Part shown: positions 1 to 8,661 of the stretch, in pieces | How the letters are laid out: every line of letters begins with the position of its first letter | How positions within the stretch are numbered: position 1 is the first letter of the stretch | Assembly: GCA_015655585.1 (NCBI GenBank) | Contig: JAATEV010000076.1 | Location: 1 to 54,894, forward strand | DNA length: 54,894 nt | Source of the DNA: Terriglobales bacterium | GTDB lineage: Bacteria > Acidobacteriota > Terriglobia > Terriglobales > Acidobacteriaceae | Direction of reading: 5' to 3' | Notes under the pieces: model-generated | The model's input: the letters and a program-made list of their open reading frames with translations, nothing else | Told to the model about the DNA's origin: nothing | Databases searched by the model: none | Translations under genes and position numbers: made by a program

Positions 1-65
1 GAGTCAGTGGGAGTGAATCTAAGGGAAAGGGCACTCAAATTCGACTCGTAACTGATTGATTTGAT

Positions 66-142
<77 letters not shown>

Positions 143-362
143 CTTTCAATATAACGTTACATCCCTCCCCAGGTCAATGAGCACCCTCTCTTCACGCACC
201 CCTCTCCTAAGTTCTCCTCAATCCTTCATTTCCTTCTCACCCAATGCCTTTGCCGAAGCCTCCGGAACACTTCCCCCGCGGCGTAACTTTTTATAAAAAA
301 CGGCGTCTGCATAGAATAGGAAGAACAGTGCCTATCCCGGCGCTGGCAAGTGGAGGCAACAT

Positions 363-1562
363 ATGAAGCAGGGTGGTTTGATAAATTCGGTGGCAAACGC
401 AGCGGCCATCGGTCTGTTGATGGTTGGCAGCGTGGCTTTCAGTCAGAGCCAGCCCAAGCCCGCAACAATCCCCGACGCCCAGATCGAGGCAAATGTGTTG
501 AAGGCGCTCGCCGCCACTCCGCAGCTCGCGGATCAATCCATCACCTCCACCACCGTCTACGGCGTCGTCACCCTCTCCGGCAGCGTCAAAGACAGCGCTT
601 CGCAGGATCTGGCCGAACACGTAACCGCCAGTGCCGCTGGCGTCCAGAAGGTCATCTCGCAGCTCACCGTAGGCCCGGCCCCGGCGCAAGCCCCCAACGC
701 GGCAACGCCCACCGGAGCAGCCTACCCGCAGCAGGGACAATCCACCCCCTACGGCCCTCCCCCAACCCAGCCGAACGCCTACCCTCCGGCTCAGGGACAG
801 TACTCCGCCGGTCAGTATCCTCCGCAAGGGCAATATCCTCCCCAGGGCCAGTATCAGCAGTATCCTCCTAACGCCCAGCAGCCCTACGGATACCAACCGC
901 CGCCGCGTCGCCTTGCCCCGCAAAAAGGCGGAGACGCCGTCGTAGTTCCCGCAGGCTCGCTCCTCCGCGTCCGCATCAATCAAGGCATGGACAGCAAACA
1001 CACTCCTCCCGGAGCTATGTTCGACGGCATCGTCCTGAATAACGTCTTCGCTGGCAACTTCATCGCCATCCCCCGCGGAGCGACCATCCACGGAACCGTC
1101 ATCGAGTCCCACAAAGCCGGAGGCTTTCAGGGCAAGGGAGAGTTGAAGCTCCAGCTCACCCAGGTCGAGCTCGGCGGCCGCGTCTACCCCATCGCCACCG
1201 ATTTCTGGTGGCATCAGGGCGCCGACAAGACCGGAGCCACCGTCGGTAACACCGTAGGCCTCGGAGCCATGGGAGCCCTTATCGGCGCGGTCGCCGGTGG
1301 CGGCGCAGGCGCAGCCATCGGAGCCGGAGTCGGCAGTGTCGCCGGTCTTGGCGTCTCTTCCGCCAGCGGCAAGGGAGAAGCGATGCTTCCCGCCGAAGCC
1401 ATCGTAGGCTTCCATCTCACCCAACCCGCCGACGTCACCACCGTCCCGCAGGACGAGCTCAACCGTCTCAGCAGCTTGATCCCACCGACCGCCGAACAGC
1501 CGCAGATGCGCCGCCGTTACGCATACCCGCCGCCTCCGCCGCCGTATCCTTACCCCTACTAA
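363..1562 (+). CDS. Secreted BON-domain / glycine-zipper protein with Pro-Gln-Tyr-rich linker
   Basis: A 399-residue envelope protein. Residues 1-28 look like a signal peptide (hydrophobic core, then SVAFSQ). Residues about 35-103 match a BON domain, a fold linked to membrane or lipid association. A low-complexity linker rich in P, Q, G and Y (about 107-185, with repeats such as QGQYPPQGQYPP) follows. Then comes a beta-rich region (190-290) and a small-residue segment (about 294-332: GLGAMGALIGAVAGGG) typical of glycine-zipper outer-membrane proteins. The C-terminus is PPPPPYPYPY. A role in outer-membrane integrity is inferred from domains only. A strong bidirectional terminator lies just downstream. 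Product not assignable more precisely. Confidence 0.8.
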   Translation: MKQGGLINSVANAAAIGLLMVGSVAFSQSQPKPATIPDAQIEANVLKALAATPQLADQSITSTTVYGVVTLSGSVKDSASQDLAEHVTASAAGVQKVISQLTVGPAPAQAPNAATPTGAAYPQQGQSTPYGPPPTQPNAYPPAQGQYSAGQYPPQGQYPPQGQYQQYPPNAQQPYGYQPPPRRLAPQKGGDAVVVPAGSLLRVRINQGMDSKHTPPGAMFDGIVLNNVFAGNFIAIPRGATIHGTVIESHKAGGFQGKGELKLQLTQVELGGRVYPIATDFWWHQGADKTGATVGNTVGLGAMGALIGAVAGGGAGAAIGAGVGSVAGLGVSSASGKGEAMLPAEAIVGFHLTQPADVTTVPQDELNRLSSLIPPTAEQPQMRRRYAYPPPPPPYPYPY

Positions 1563-1584
1563 GTCGAAGTAGTTCGTCTCAGAA

Positions 1585-1632
1585 AAAAATAACCCCTTCC
1601 ATAACGATCAAGTTATGGAAGGGGTTATTTTT
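1585..1632. terminator. Bidirectional rho-independent terminator
   Basis: A perfect 21-bp inverted repeat (1585-1605 and 1612-1632, loop GATCAA) has A-rich 5' and T-rich 3' ends, so it works in both directions. It separates the convergent BON-protein gene and the luciferase-like monooxygenase gene. Confidence 0.93.
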
Positions 1633-1658
1633 CTACGCTGAAATAAAAACTCAGAGAC

Positions 1659-2684
1659 TCACTCCGAAAACACCCCAGCCAACAGCTCATAACTCCGAAG
1701 CCTCTTGGCCTGCTCCCAAACGATCGTATTCACGATCAACTCCCCAATCCCCAGCGCCCCCGCCATCTGTTCCATCTCTTCCCTCACCCGCTGCGGAGTC
1801 CCCACAAAGTACCGCGGCCACTCCCCTTCCTCCGTCGACACCTCTCCCGTCTGCGCCAGTTCCCGCACCGCATCCAGCGGCGAAGCCACCGGCCTCCGGT
1901 CATTCAGCCGAATCCGTCGCTGCAACAGCTTCACGCTCGCAGCCAGAAACTCCGCTTCCTCCTGCGTCTCCGCGCAAACAACACCCACCGCCACCGTAGC
2001 CTCTGCCCTTTCGCGGTAGATACTCCCGCGGAAGTTCCGCATATAGTTCTCAATCGCATTCCGCGTCTGCACCGGGCTAAAGAAGTGCGCGAACGAGTAA
2101 GGCAGCCCAAACTCCACCGCCGCCGCCGAACTCCACATACTCGACCCCAGCATCCACACATCCGGCCCGCCCGGCATCTCCGGCGACACCCTCACCCGCG
2201 TAAACGGATGCTCCTCCGGAAACCCATTCCCCAGAAACGCCAGCAACTCGCTCACCTGCTCCGGAAAGTCATCCTGCATCCGCGTCTTCCGATTCCGCAG
2301 CAGCGCCAGCGACTCCACCGGCCCGCCTCCCGGCGCGCGCCCAATCCCCAGGTCCACCCGCCCCGGATACAGCGCATGGAGCGTCCTGAAGCACTCCGCC
2401 ACCTTCAGCGGCGTATAGTGCGGCAGCATGATCCCGCCCGAGCCGATCCGAATCCGCTTCGTCTCCGCCCCCATCCGCGCCAGCAGCACCTCCGGAGCCG
2501 TACACGCCAGCAGGTCCATCGCATGGTGCTCCGACATCCAGAACCGCTCATACCCCAACCCATCCACCAGCCGCGCCAACTCAATCGAGTTCTGCAACGC
2601 CTGCCCCGGAGTGCTCCCCTCCGGCACCGGAGACTGGTCCAGCACCGACAGCTTCAACTTAACTTTTCCTGCGCCCATGGCCAT
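1659..2684 (-). CDS. LLM-class flavin-dependent oxidoreductase (MsnO8-like)
   Basis: 341 residues with the bacterial luciferase-like TIM-barrel pattern: N-terminal LSVLDQSPVPEG, then ERFWMSEHHAMD (the EHH motif), IRIGSGGIMLPHY and GRVDLGIGRAPGGG. Family members oxidise small organic substrates with reduced flavin; the substrate here is unknown. The pattern best resembles the MsnO8/TIGR03558 branch, recalled rather than searched. The start could be a few residues downstream, because the first seven residues precede the conserved strand. It is a single gene facing the BON-protein gene across the shared terminator. Confidence 0.88.
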   Translation of the reverse strand: MAMGAGKVKLKLSVLDQSPVPEGSTPGQALQNSIELARLVDGLGYERFWMSEHHAMDLLACTAPEVLLARMGAETKRIRIGSGGIMLPHYTPLKVAECFRTLHALYPGRVDLGIGRAPGGGPVESLALLRNRKTRMQDDFPEQVSELLAFLGNGFPEEHPFTRVRVSPEMPGGPDVWMLGSSMWSSAAAVEFGLPYSFAHFFSPVQTRNAIENYMRNFRGSIYRERAEATVAVGVVCAETQEEAEFLAASVKLLQRRIRLNDRRPVASPLDAVRELAQTGEVSTEEGEWPRYFVGTPQRVREEMEQMAGALGIGELIVNTIVWEQAKRLRSYELLAGVFSE

Positions 2685-3130
2685 TGGATGTCAGCAACCC
2701 CGAATACGAACCACGCCTCTAAGACCAACGCTTACCGTTCTCCTCCCCCCGCCCAAACCCCGTCATCCCGACCTAAGCCACTCACAGCATCATCGTGAGT
2801 GGCGCAAGAGGGATCCGCTTCTCTACCCACACCTAACCCAAGCCCATAAGCCGTTGCTGTTGTCGTTGTCCGTTCTTGCTTTTGGGATTAGAGCCGGGCT
2901 TCAGCCCGGCGTCAAAAACCGTCGCAAAGCGACGCACCACTCTGCCGAAGGCCGGAGCGAAGCCCAAAGGGCGAAGCGACTGAATCATCGCCTTCATTCC
3001 CGGCTCCCCATAACTCCCCCTAACCCACCAAAATCCAACACCTTACCCAGCGCCCCAAAACCCATAACCTCCCCGTCAAGCCAACCGAGCCCACCATATG
3101 ATAGAAACACCCTCGAAGGAGCATCACGTT
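2685..3130. other. Gene-free intergenic region holding hairpin repeats
   Basis: No convincing coding sequence is seen between the divergent monooxygenase gene and deoC. The region carries a degenerate GTTGCTGTTGTCGTTG stretch (about 2853-2880), the motif TTGGGATTAGA (2882-2892), a GGCTTCAGCC-type hairpin (2893-2910), and a second small hairpin GTCGC-AAA-GCGAC (2921-2933). The remaining sequence is C/A-rich without a recognisable promoter. The Shine-Dalgarno sequence for deoC (GAAGGAG) is at 3115-3121. Confidence 0.7.
2893..2910. repeat. REP-like hairpin, GGGCTTCAGCCC type
   Basis: Perfect 7-bp stem GCCGGGC/GCCCGGC with loop TTCA, directly after TTGGGATTAGA. It belongs to the same visual family as the GGCTTTAGCC hairpins at 3977-4034 and the hairpin at 30196-30231. 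It sits in the leader region of deoC. Confidence 0.7.
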
Positions 3131-3913
3131 TTGAGCACCATCACCATCTCCGATCCAACCCCCAGCGGCCACTTCGACGCCGCCGCCTTCGCTACTCACA
3201 CCCTGGCCTCTCCGCAGAACCTCGCCGCCGTCCTCGACCACACCCTCCTCAAGCCCGACGCCACCCGCAACCAGATCCTCCAGCACTGCCACGAGGCCGC
3301 CTCGCACCGCTTCGCCTGCGCCATGATTAACCCCACCTGGGTCCCGCTCGCGTCCTCCGCCCTTACTGGAACCGGCATCCCCGTCGGCGTAGTCCTCGGC
3401 TTCCCTCTCGGAGCCTCACTCTCCTCCTCCAAGCGCGACGAGGCCGCCTCCGTCCTCAAGCTCGGCGCGCACGATCTCGACATGGTCCTCAACATCGGCC
3501 TCCTCAAATCCGGCCAGCCCGCCGACTACGAAGCCGTCCGTCAGGACATCCGCGGCGTAGTCGAGCTGGCCCACGACGCCGGAGCCATCGTCAAAGTCAT
3601 CCTCGAAACCTGCCTCCTCACCTTCGAGGAAAAACTCCGCGCCGCCGACCTCGCCCTCTCCGCCGGGGCCGACTTCCTCAAAACCAGCACTGGCTTCTCC
3701 ACCGGCGGGGCCACCACCGACGACATCTCGCTCCTCCGCGGAACCGCCGGCAGCCGAGCCGGCATCAAGGCCTCCGGAGGCATCCGCTCTCTCGCCGACG
3801 CCACCGCCATGCTCCACGCCGGAGCCAGCCGCATCGGAGCCAGCGCCAGCGTCAGGATCATAGCCGAACTGGCCGGTCAGGCCCCCGAACCCGCCCAAAC
3901 CAACACCTACTAG
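3131..3913 (+). CDS. deoC: Deoxyribose-phosphate aldolase
   Basis: Class I aldolase that splits 2-deoxyribose-5-phosphate into acetaldehyde and glyceraldehyde-3-phosphate in deoxynucleoside catabolism. Family landmarks are all visible: LDHTLLKPDAT near the N-terminus, GFPLGA, the aspartate in DLDMVLNIG, KVILETCLLT, the Schiff-base lysine in FLKTSTGFSTGGAT, and KASGGIRS, followed by RIGAS. I chose the TTG start at 3131 because GAAGGAG lies nine bases upstream. An in-frame ATG at 3098 (11 residues longer) has no Shine-Dalgarno. The protein is 260 residues, normal for the family. Confidence 0.94.
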   Translation: MSTITISDPTPSGHFDAAAFATHTLASPQNLAAVLDHTLLKPDATRNQILQHCHEAASHRFACAMINPTWVPLASSALTGTGIPVGVVLGFPLGASLSSSKRDEAASVLKLGAHDLDMVLNIGLLKSGQPADYEAVRQDIRGVVELAHDAGAIVKVILETCLLTFEEKLRAADLALSAGADFLKTSTGFSTGGATTDDISLLRGTAGSRAGIKASGGIRSLADATAMLHAGASRIGASASVRIIAELAGQAPEPAQTNTY

Positions 3914-3973
3914 GCACCACCCAACAAATCCAATTTAGGCAGCGCCCAACAAAATCCAGCCTTTGCATCTAGG

Positions 3974-4040
3974 TACCCCAAGGCTTTAGCCTTGGGTCTC
4001 ACTCCAGCCAAGAAGAAAAGGGGCTTTAGCCCCTGGGGTA
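3974..4040. repeat. Compound REP-like double hairpin (GGCTTTAGCC twice)
   Basis: Two hairpins with the same TTTA loop stand 22 bases apart: CCCAAGGC-TTTA-GCCTTGGG (3977-3996) and AGGGGC-TTTA-GCCCCT (4019-4034). They are enclosed by an outer pair TACCCCA (3974-3980) / TGGGGTA (4034-4040). This resembles a paired REP unit (BIME-like) in the 288-bp gap between deoC and the phosphatase gene. It may also act as a deoC terminator. Confidence 0.75.
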
Positions 4041-4201
4041 TGCCTTCCTTTCCATCCACGAATTCAACAAAACCCACCTCGATTCCCCCAGCCCCGATCT
4101 CGTATACTCCTCTAAGCCCTGTCCCCTAAGTTCTATACCCCGGTTCTGCACCAAATCACTCCCCAAACCCCACCTCACCCGGTAATATCAATCGCAGCAC
4201 C

Positions 4202-6064
4202 ATGCCTCCAGCCTCCCCCAAATCCGGCAGCGCCACCCCCGCCTCCTCCCAGGAGACCGAGCCGCGGCACTTCGAGGGCGACTACCGCCCCACCGCCCCC
4301 GTGCTCTTCCACCCCCACGCCACCGACCCCAAAATCCGAATCGAGCCCCTTCAGGTCGAGTTCCTGCACCATCTGGCCGACGCCCTCAATACCACCCTCG
4401 ACCTCAACACCCTCATGCACCGCGTCGCCGACCTCGTCCGCGCCGTCATCGATTACAAGATCTTCGCCATCCTCCTCGTCAACGACCGCGCCCAGGACCT
4501 CCGTATGCGCTTCCAGATCGGCCATACCACCGAGGTCGAGCGCCTCCGCATCAAGCTCGGCCGCGGCGTCTCCGGCCAATCCGCCCTTCAGCGCAAATCC
4601 ATCCTCGTCGAAGACGTCACCCAGCACGAGAACTACATCGACGCCAACCCCAACGTCCGCGCCGAGTTGGCCGTCCCCCTCGTCATCAAGAACAAGGTCA
4701 TCGGCGTCCTCGATCTCCAGTCCGAGAGCGTAGGCTACTTCACCCACGAGCATCAGCGCCTCCTCGAACTCGTCGCCTCCCGCATGGCCACCGCCGTCGA
4801 GAACGCTCGCCTCTACACCCGCGTCTCCCGCCAGGCCCAGACCCTCACCGTCCTCAACGACATCTCCCGCGAGATCACCAGCATCCTCGATCCCGATGAC
4901 CTGCTCGAACGCGTCGGCCAGCTCCTCAAGCGCGTCATCGACTTCCACATGTTCACCATCCTGCTGTGGAACGAGCGCACCCAGCGCTTCGAGCACCGCT
5001 TCTCTTCCCGCTTCGGCGAGCGCGTCACCCGCTCCCGCACCATCGCCCTCGGCGAAGGCATCATCGGTTCCGCCGCGCAGCTCCGCGAGCCCATCATCGC
5101 CCCCGACGTCCGCAAAGACCCCCGCTACGTCGAGGCCAATCCAGAGGTCCGCTCCGAACTGGCCGTCCCCCTCGTCTACAAGGGCGAAATCATCGGCGTC
5201 CTCGACCTCGAACACACCCGCGTCAACTACTACAACGAGGACCACCAGCGCACCCTCAGCACCCTCGCCTCGCAGGTAGCCATCAGCATCGCCAACGCCC
5301 GCCTCTACCAGCGCATCCACGAGGAGGAGCAGCGCATGGAGCGCGACCTCGAAATGGCTCGCCAGGTCCAGCTCCGTCTCCTGCCCGCACAGCCCCCCGC
5401 GCTACAGCACGCCGAGCTGGCCTCCCAGTTCGTGGCCGCCCGCTCCATCGGCGGAGACATCTACGACTACCTCGACTACGGCCACGGCCGCATCGCCCTG
5501 GCCGTAGGCGACGTCAGCGGCAAGGCCGCCCCCGCCGCGCTCTACGCCGCGCTCGTCAGCGGCATCCTCCGCTCGCTCGCCCCTCAGCATCTCTCCCCTG
5601 CCGCGCTGCTGGCCGCCCTCAACGACCAGCTCCAGGCCCGCAAGCTCGACTCCCAGTACGTCACCATGCTCATCGCTCTCTGGGACGACAGCAACCAGAC
5701 CCTCCAGATCGCCAACGCAGGCTCCGTCCAGCCCCTCTTCGTCTCCTCCGGCCCCGAACCCGAGGTTCACACCATCCAGGCCGAGGGTTTCCCTCTGGGC
5801 CTCTTCCCCAACGCCGAGTACGAGGAATTCACCCTCTCCACCCGTCCCGGTGACCTCATCGTCTTCTTCTCCGACGGCATCCCCGACGCCGTCAACGAAG
5901 CCAACGACATGTTCGGCAGCGACCGCCTGAGCAAGCTCCTCGAATCCCTCCATCAGCCCACCGCGCAGTCCACCGTCGACGCCATCCTCCAATCCGTCTC
6001 CGACTTCCAGAACGGCACAGACCACTTCGACGACGAGACCGTAGTGGTCCTCCGCGTCCTCTAA
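4202..6064 (+). CDS. GAF-GAF-SpoIIE (PP2C-type) serine phosphatase, RsbU-like
   Basis: 620 residues. Two similar GAF domains (about 65-205 and 230-370) each show a GRGVSGQSA / GEGIIGSAA motif, then ANPxVRxELAVPLV and a V(I)GVLDL strand. A short charged coiled-coil linker (EEEQRMERDLEMARQVQ) leads to a SpoIIE/PP2C phosphatase domain with GGDIYD around residue 415, AVGDVSGKAAPAAL and FFSDGIPDAVNE, which supply the metal-binding aspartates. Proteins of this build dephosphorylate anti-sigma-factor antagonists in partner-switching stress signalling. No STAS or RsbW-like partner is in the window, so the target is unknown. The tandem GAFs presumably sense a ligand. Confidence 0.92.
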   Translation: MPPASPKSGSATPASSQETEPRHFEGDYRPTAPVLFHPHATDPKIRIEPLQVEFLHHLADALNTTLDLNTLMHRVADLVRAVIDYKIFAILLVNDRAQDLRMRFQIGHTTEVERLRIKLGRGVSGQSALQRKSILVEDVTQHENYIDANPNVRAELAVPLVIKNKVIGVLDLQSESVGYFTHEHQRLLELVASRMATAVENARLYTRVSRQAQTLTVLNDISREITSILDPDDLLERVGQLLKRVIDFHMFTILLWNERTQRFEHRFSSRFGERVTRSRTIALGEGIIGSAAQLREPIIAPDVRKDPRYVEANPEVRSELAVPLVYKGEIIGVLDLEHTRVNYYNEDHQRTLSTLASQVAISIANARLYQRIHEEEQRMERDLEMARQVQLRLLPAQPPALQHAELASQFVAARSIGGDIYDYLDYGHGRIALAVGDVSGKAAPAALYAALVSGILRSLAPQHLSPAALLAALNDQLQARKLDSQYVTMLIALWDDSNQTLQIANAGSVQPLFVSSGPEPEVHTIQAEGFPLGLFPNAEYEEFTLSTRPGDLIVFFSDGIPDAVNEANDMFGSDRLSKLLESLHQPTAQSTVDAILQSVSDFQNGTDHFDDETVVVLRVL

Positions 6065-6101
6065 CTAACATCCACGCCGTCATCCCCTAAAATAAAAACA
6101 A

Positions 6102-7403
6102 ATGTCTACGCAAACGATCCGCCCCGCCCGCACATTCCAAGGTTCACTCACCCTGCCGGGCGACAAGTCCATCTCGCACCGCTACGGTATGCTCGCCGGT
6201 ATCGCCGAAGGCACCACGCGCCTCTCCAACTTCTCCACCGGAGCCGATCCGCACTCCACCCTCGCCTGTATGCAGGCCCTCGGCGCCACCATCGTCCACA
6301 ACGCCGACCGCACCATCTCCGTCACCGGAACCGCCGGAGCATTCCAGCAGCCCTCCTCCCCGCTCGACTGTGGCAACTCCGGCTCCACCATGCGGATGCT
6401 CTCCGGCCTCATCGCCTCGCATCCCCACACCTTCACCCTCATCGGCGACCACTCCCTCACCCTCCGCCCCATGGAGCGCATCCGCAAGCCGCTCTCCCAG
6501 ATGGGCGCAAAGATGGACCTCGTAGACGGCCACGCCCCCATCACCATCCACGGCGGCCCCCTCCACGCCATCGACTTCGACACCCCCATCCCCAGCGCGC
6601 AGGTCAAGACCGCCGTCCTCTTCGCCGGCCTTCAGGCCGAAGGCACCACCAGCCTCACCGAGTCCGTCCGCACCCGCGACCACTCCGAGCACGCTCTCCG
6701 CGCCTTCGGAGCTATCCTCAACCGCACCGCCGCAGGCAGCGCCACCAAACTCAGCATCCCCGGCGGCCAGAAGCTCAAAGCCATCGACGCCACCATCCCC
6801 GGCGACATCTCCTCCGCGGCCTTCTTCCTCTGCGCCGCGCTTCTCTTCCCCGACTCCAACCTCATCCTCGATGCCGTCGGCATGAACCCCACCCGCGCCT
6901 CCCTGCTCGACGTCATCACCTCGCTCGGCGGGCGCATCAAGGTCCTCAACGTCGAAGAGCACCACGGCGAGCTCATCGGCACCATTCAGGTCAACGGCCC
7001 CGTCAACGGCCCACGCGGTATGCACATCGGCGGCGAGCTCTCCGCCCAGATCATCGACGAGCTTCCCGTCATCGCCGCCATCGCCCCCTACACCAACGAC
7101 GGCATCACCATCCGCGACGCCCGCGAGCTCCGTGTCAAGGAGTCCGACCGCATCGCCCTCGTAGCCAAAAACCTCCGCGCCATGGGAGCCCAGCTCACTG
7201 AGCACGAGGACGGTCTCGAGATCCCCGGCAACCAGCAGCTCCACGGAGCCACCATCGACTCCGGCACCGACCACCGCATCGCTATGGCCTTCGCCATCGC
7301 CGCGCTGCGCGCCACCGGTGACACCGAAATCGAAGGAGCCGAAGCCGCAGCCATCAGCTTCCCCGAGTTTTTCACCCACCTGGAAACACTGAGCCAGCGC
7401 TAG
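6102..7403 (+). CDS. aroA: 3-phosphoshikimate 1-carboxyvinyltransferase (EPSP synthase)
   Basis: Sixth step of the shikimate pathway: transfers the enolpyruvyl group of PEP to shikimate-3-phosphate. 433 residues with LPGDKSISHRYGML (residues about 18-31), DCGNSGSTMRMLSG, IPSAQVKTAVLFAG, PGDISSAAFFL, the RVKESDRIA motif and GTDHRIAMAFAIAA. GNSGSTMR is closer to the class II form (GNSGTT) than to the plant/E. coli form (GNAGTAMR); class II enzymes tend to be less sensitive to glyphosate, so that property is only a possibility. The gene starts 37 bp after the phosphatase stop and may be co-transcribed with it. Confidence 0.96.
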   Translation: MSTQTIRPARTFQGSLTLPGDKSISHRYGMLAGIAEGTTRLSNFSTGADPHSTLACMQALGATIVHNADRTISVTGTAGAFQQPSSPLDCGNSGSTMRMLSGLIASHPHTFTLIGDHSLTLRPMERIRKPLSQMGAKMDLVDGHAPITIHGGPLHAIDFDTPIPSAQVKTAVLFAGLQAEGTTSLTESVRTRDHSEHALRAFGAILNRTAAGSATKLSIPGGQKLKAIDATIPGDISSAAFFLCAALLFPDSNLILDAVGMNPTRASLLDVITSLGGRIKVLNVEEHHGELIGTIQVNGPVNGPRGMHIGGELSAQIIDELPVIAAIAPYTNDGITIRDARELRVKESDRIALVAKNLRAMGAQLTEHEDGLEIPGNQQLHGATIDSGTDHRIAMAFAIAALRATGDTEIEGAEAAAISFPEFFTHLETLSQR

Positions 7404-7439
7404 TCTTCGCCGACAATCGCTTCAACTTAGCTTTCTAAT

Positions 7440-8633
7440 TTATCTTCCAGCGCGATGCTGGTCTTCTTCCATGAAGGCCAGCATCGTCCTCGCTGTGGAG
7501 TCCCAATTCAAAATGCTGTCGTATCGCGTTAGAGCCTTCAGGACCATCGAACGATACGCAGCCGGATCGTTCACCAGAGTCAGTATCCGGTCCACATAAA
7601 CCTCTGCCTGAGCATCCACAGGCTGTAGAAGCCCCGTCTCTCCATCCAGAACGATCGTCGGTAGCGACGTAATATCCCGCGAGATCGGCGGAAGTCCAAA
7701 AGCCTGCGCCTCCGCAAAGACGATGCCGTAGCACTCCGCCCGTGTCGGCACAATCAGAAAATGCGATTGCAGATAAAGCTCTTGCATCTTGCTTCTCTGC
7801 TCCGGCTCGTTCTTGTTCAGCCTGCCATGAATCGTAACAATCGCACCGTCTCCTTCAGTCAACGAAGAAGGAATCTCCGGGCGGCATCCAACGATATGCA
7901 GCATCACCTTACGTCCCAGGTCACGCAGACGAACCGCAACATCCACCGTGAGCGGCCCACCCTTGCGCTCCCAGTCCACCCCTACATACAGAAGCTGAAT
8001 ACAATCCTTGTTGCGGCCATCAATCCGTTGCAGAAGCTCATCCCTGGACACCTCTGGAACCCAGTTCGCACCCAGGGGTACAGCATGAATCTTTTTTCCT
8101 CTCTCATCCTGCAACGAGTATTTCGCTCTGGCCTCGCGAACCGCCCACTCACTTCCGAAGAACACGCCATCAATGCGTTGTGCAGCCTGTGCCTCCAGCG
8201 CCGCAAATTGCGGCGCCCGCACCGGAATCTTGTCAAAACCTGAGTAAGTCTCAAGCCACGTCATCCAGTCCGAGTCACTGAACAAATACTGCGGAGTCCC
8301 AGGCCTGTCCAGATACGCCAAACACTGGCTGGAGATCGAAAGAACGGCATCAGGTTGAATGCGATCAATCTCCGCACCAATCTCCCTCGCGTTCTTTCGC
8401 AGTGTGGCATTCGTCATCCACAACGGATAGCGAGGCTTCTTGCCTCCGCCATAGAGCTGCCGCAATACGACGTCCTTCACGTTGCGGCTTGGACGAGAAG
8501 GGCGGAAGACGCTCAACTTATCGACGTTCCGCTCCAGCGCCTCGCGCAGCGAATAGGTAATACCGCTCCATGTATTGCGATTGTAGGGGTCCTCAACTGT
8601 CGTCAGCAAAAGGTGCTTAATCGAGCGAGACAT
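7440..8633 (-). CDS. Glycosyltransferase, GT4/GT1-like
   Basis: 397 residues from ATG 8633 (MSRSIKHLLLTTVEDP); the frame stays open further upstream but that stretch overlaps the neighbouring glycosyltransferase gene. The C-terminal half has the GT-B nucleotide-sugar pattern: LLYVGVDWERKGGPL, GAIVTIHGRLNK, then PTRAECYGIVFAEAQAFGLPPI, which contains the E-x7-E motif. Such enzymes add sugars from UDP- or GDP-sugars to envelope polysaccharides or lipids. The acceptor is unknown. It is the last gene of the minus-strand run miaB - nuclease - GT - GT, 28 bp after the previous gene. Confidence 0.86.
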   Translation of the reverse strand: MSRSIKHLLLTTVEDPYNRNTWSGITYSLREALERNVDKLSVFRPSRPSRNVKDVVLRQLYGGGKKPRYPLWMTNATLRKNAREIGAEIDRIQPDAVLSISSQCLAYLDRPGTPQYLFSDSDWMTWLETYSGFDKIPVRAPQFAALEAQAAQRIDGVFFGSEWAVREARAKYSLQDERGKKIHAVPLGANWVPEVSRDELLQRIDGRNKDCIQLLYVGVDWERKGGPLTVDVAVRLRDLGRKVMLHIVGCRPEIPSSLTEGDGAIVTIHGRLNKNEPEQRSKMQELYLQSHFLIVPTRAECYGIVFAEAQAFGLPPISRDITSLPTIVLDGETGLLQPVDAQAEVYVDRILTLVNDPAAYRSMVLKALTRYDSILNWDSTARTMLAFMEEDQHRAGR

Positions 8634-8661
8634 GGGACAAGTATACGTGGCCGATATAACG

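Noticed and set aside
1..65. Start of window searched for a gene end or promoter
   Set aside because: Too short and without a recognisable signal.
291..1424. Long minus-strand open frame opposite the BON-protein gene
   Set aside because: Low-complexity translation with no family pattern; the plus strand has a signal peptide and domain motifs. GC-rich DNA leaves antisense frames open by chance.
4175..5320. Minus-strand open frame of 381 codons opposite the phosphatase
   Set aside because: Its translation is Asp/Glu/Val/Gly-rich noise, the mirror of GC-rich codons; the plus strand encodes clear GAF and SpoIIE motifs.
6144..7379. Minus-strand open frame of 411 codons opposite aroA
   Set aside because: No domain pattern; aroA motifs are complete on the plus strand.
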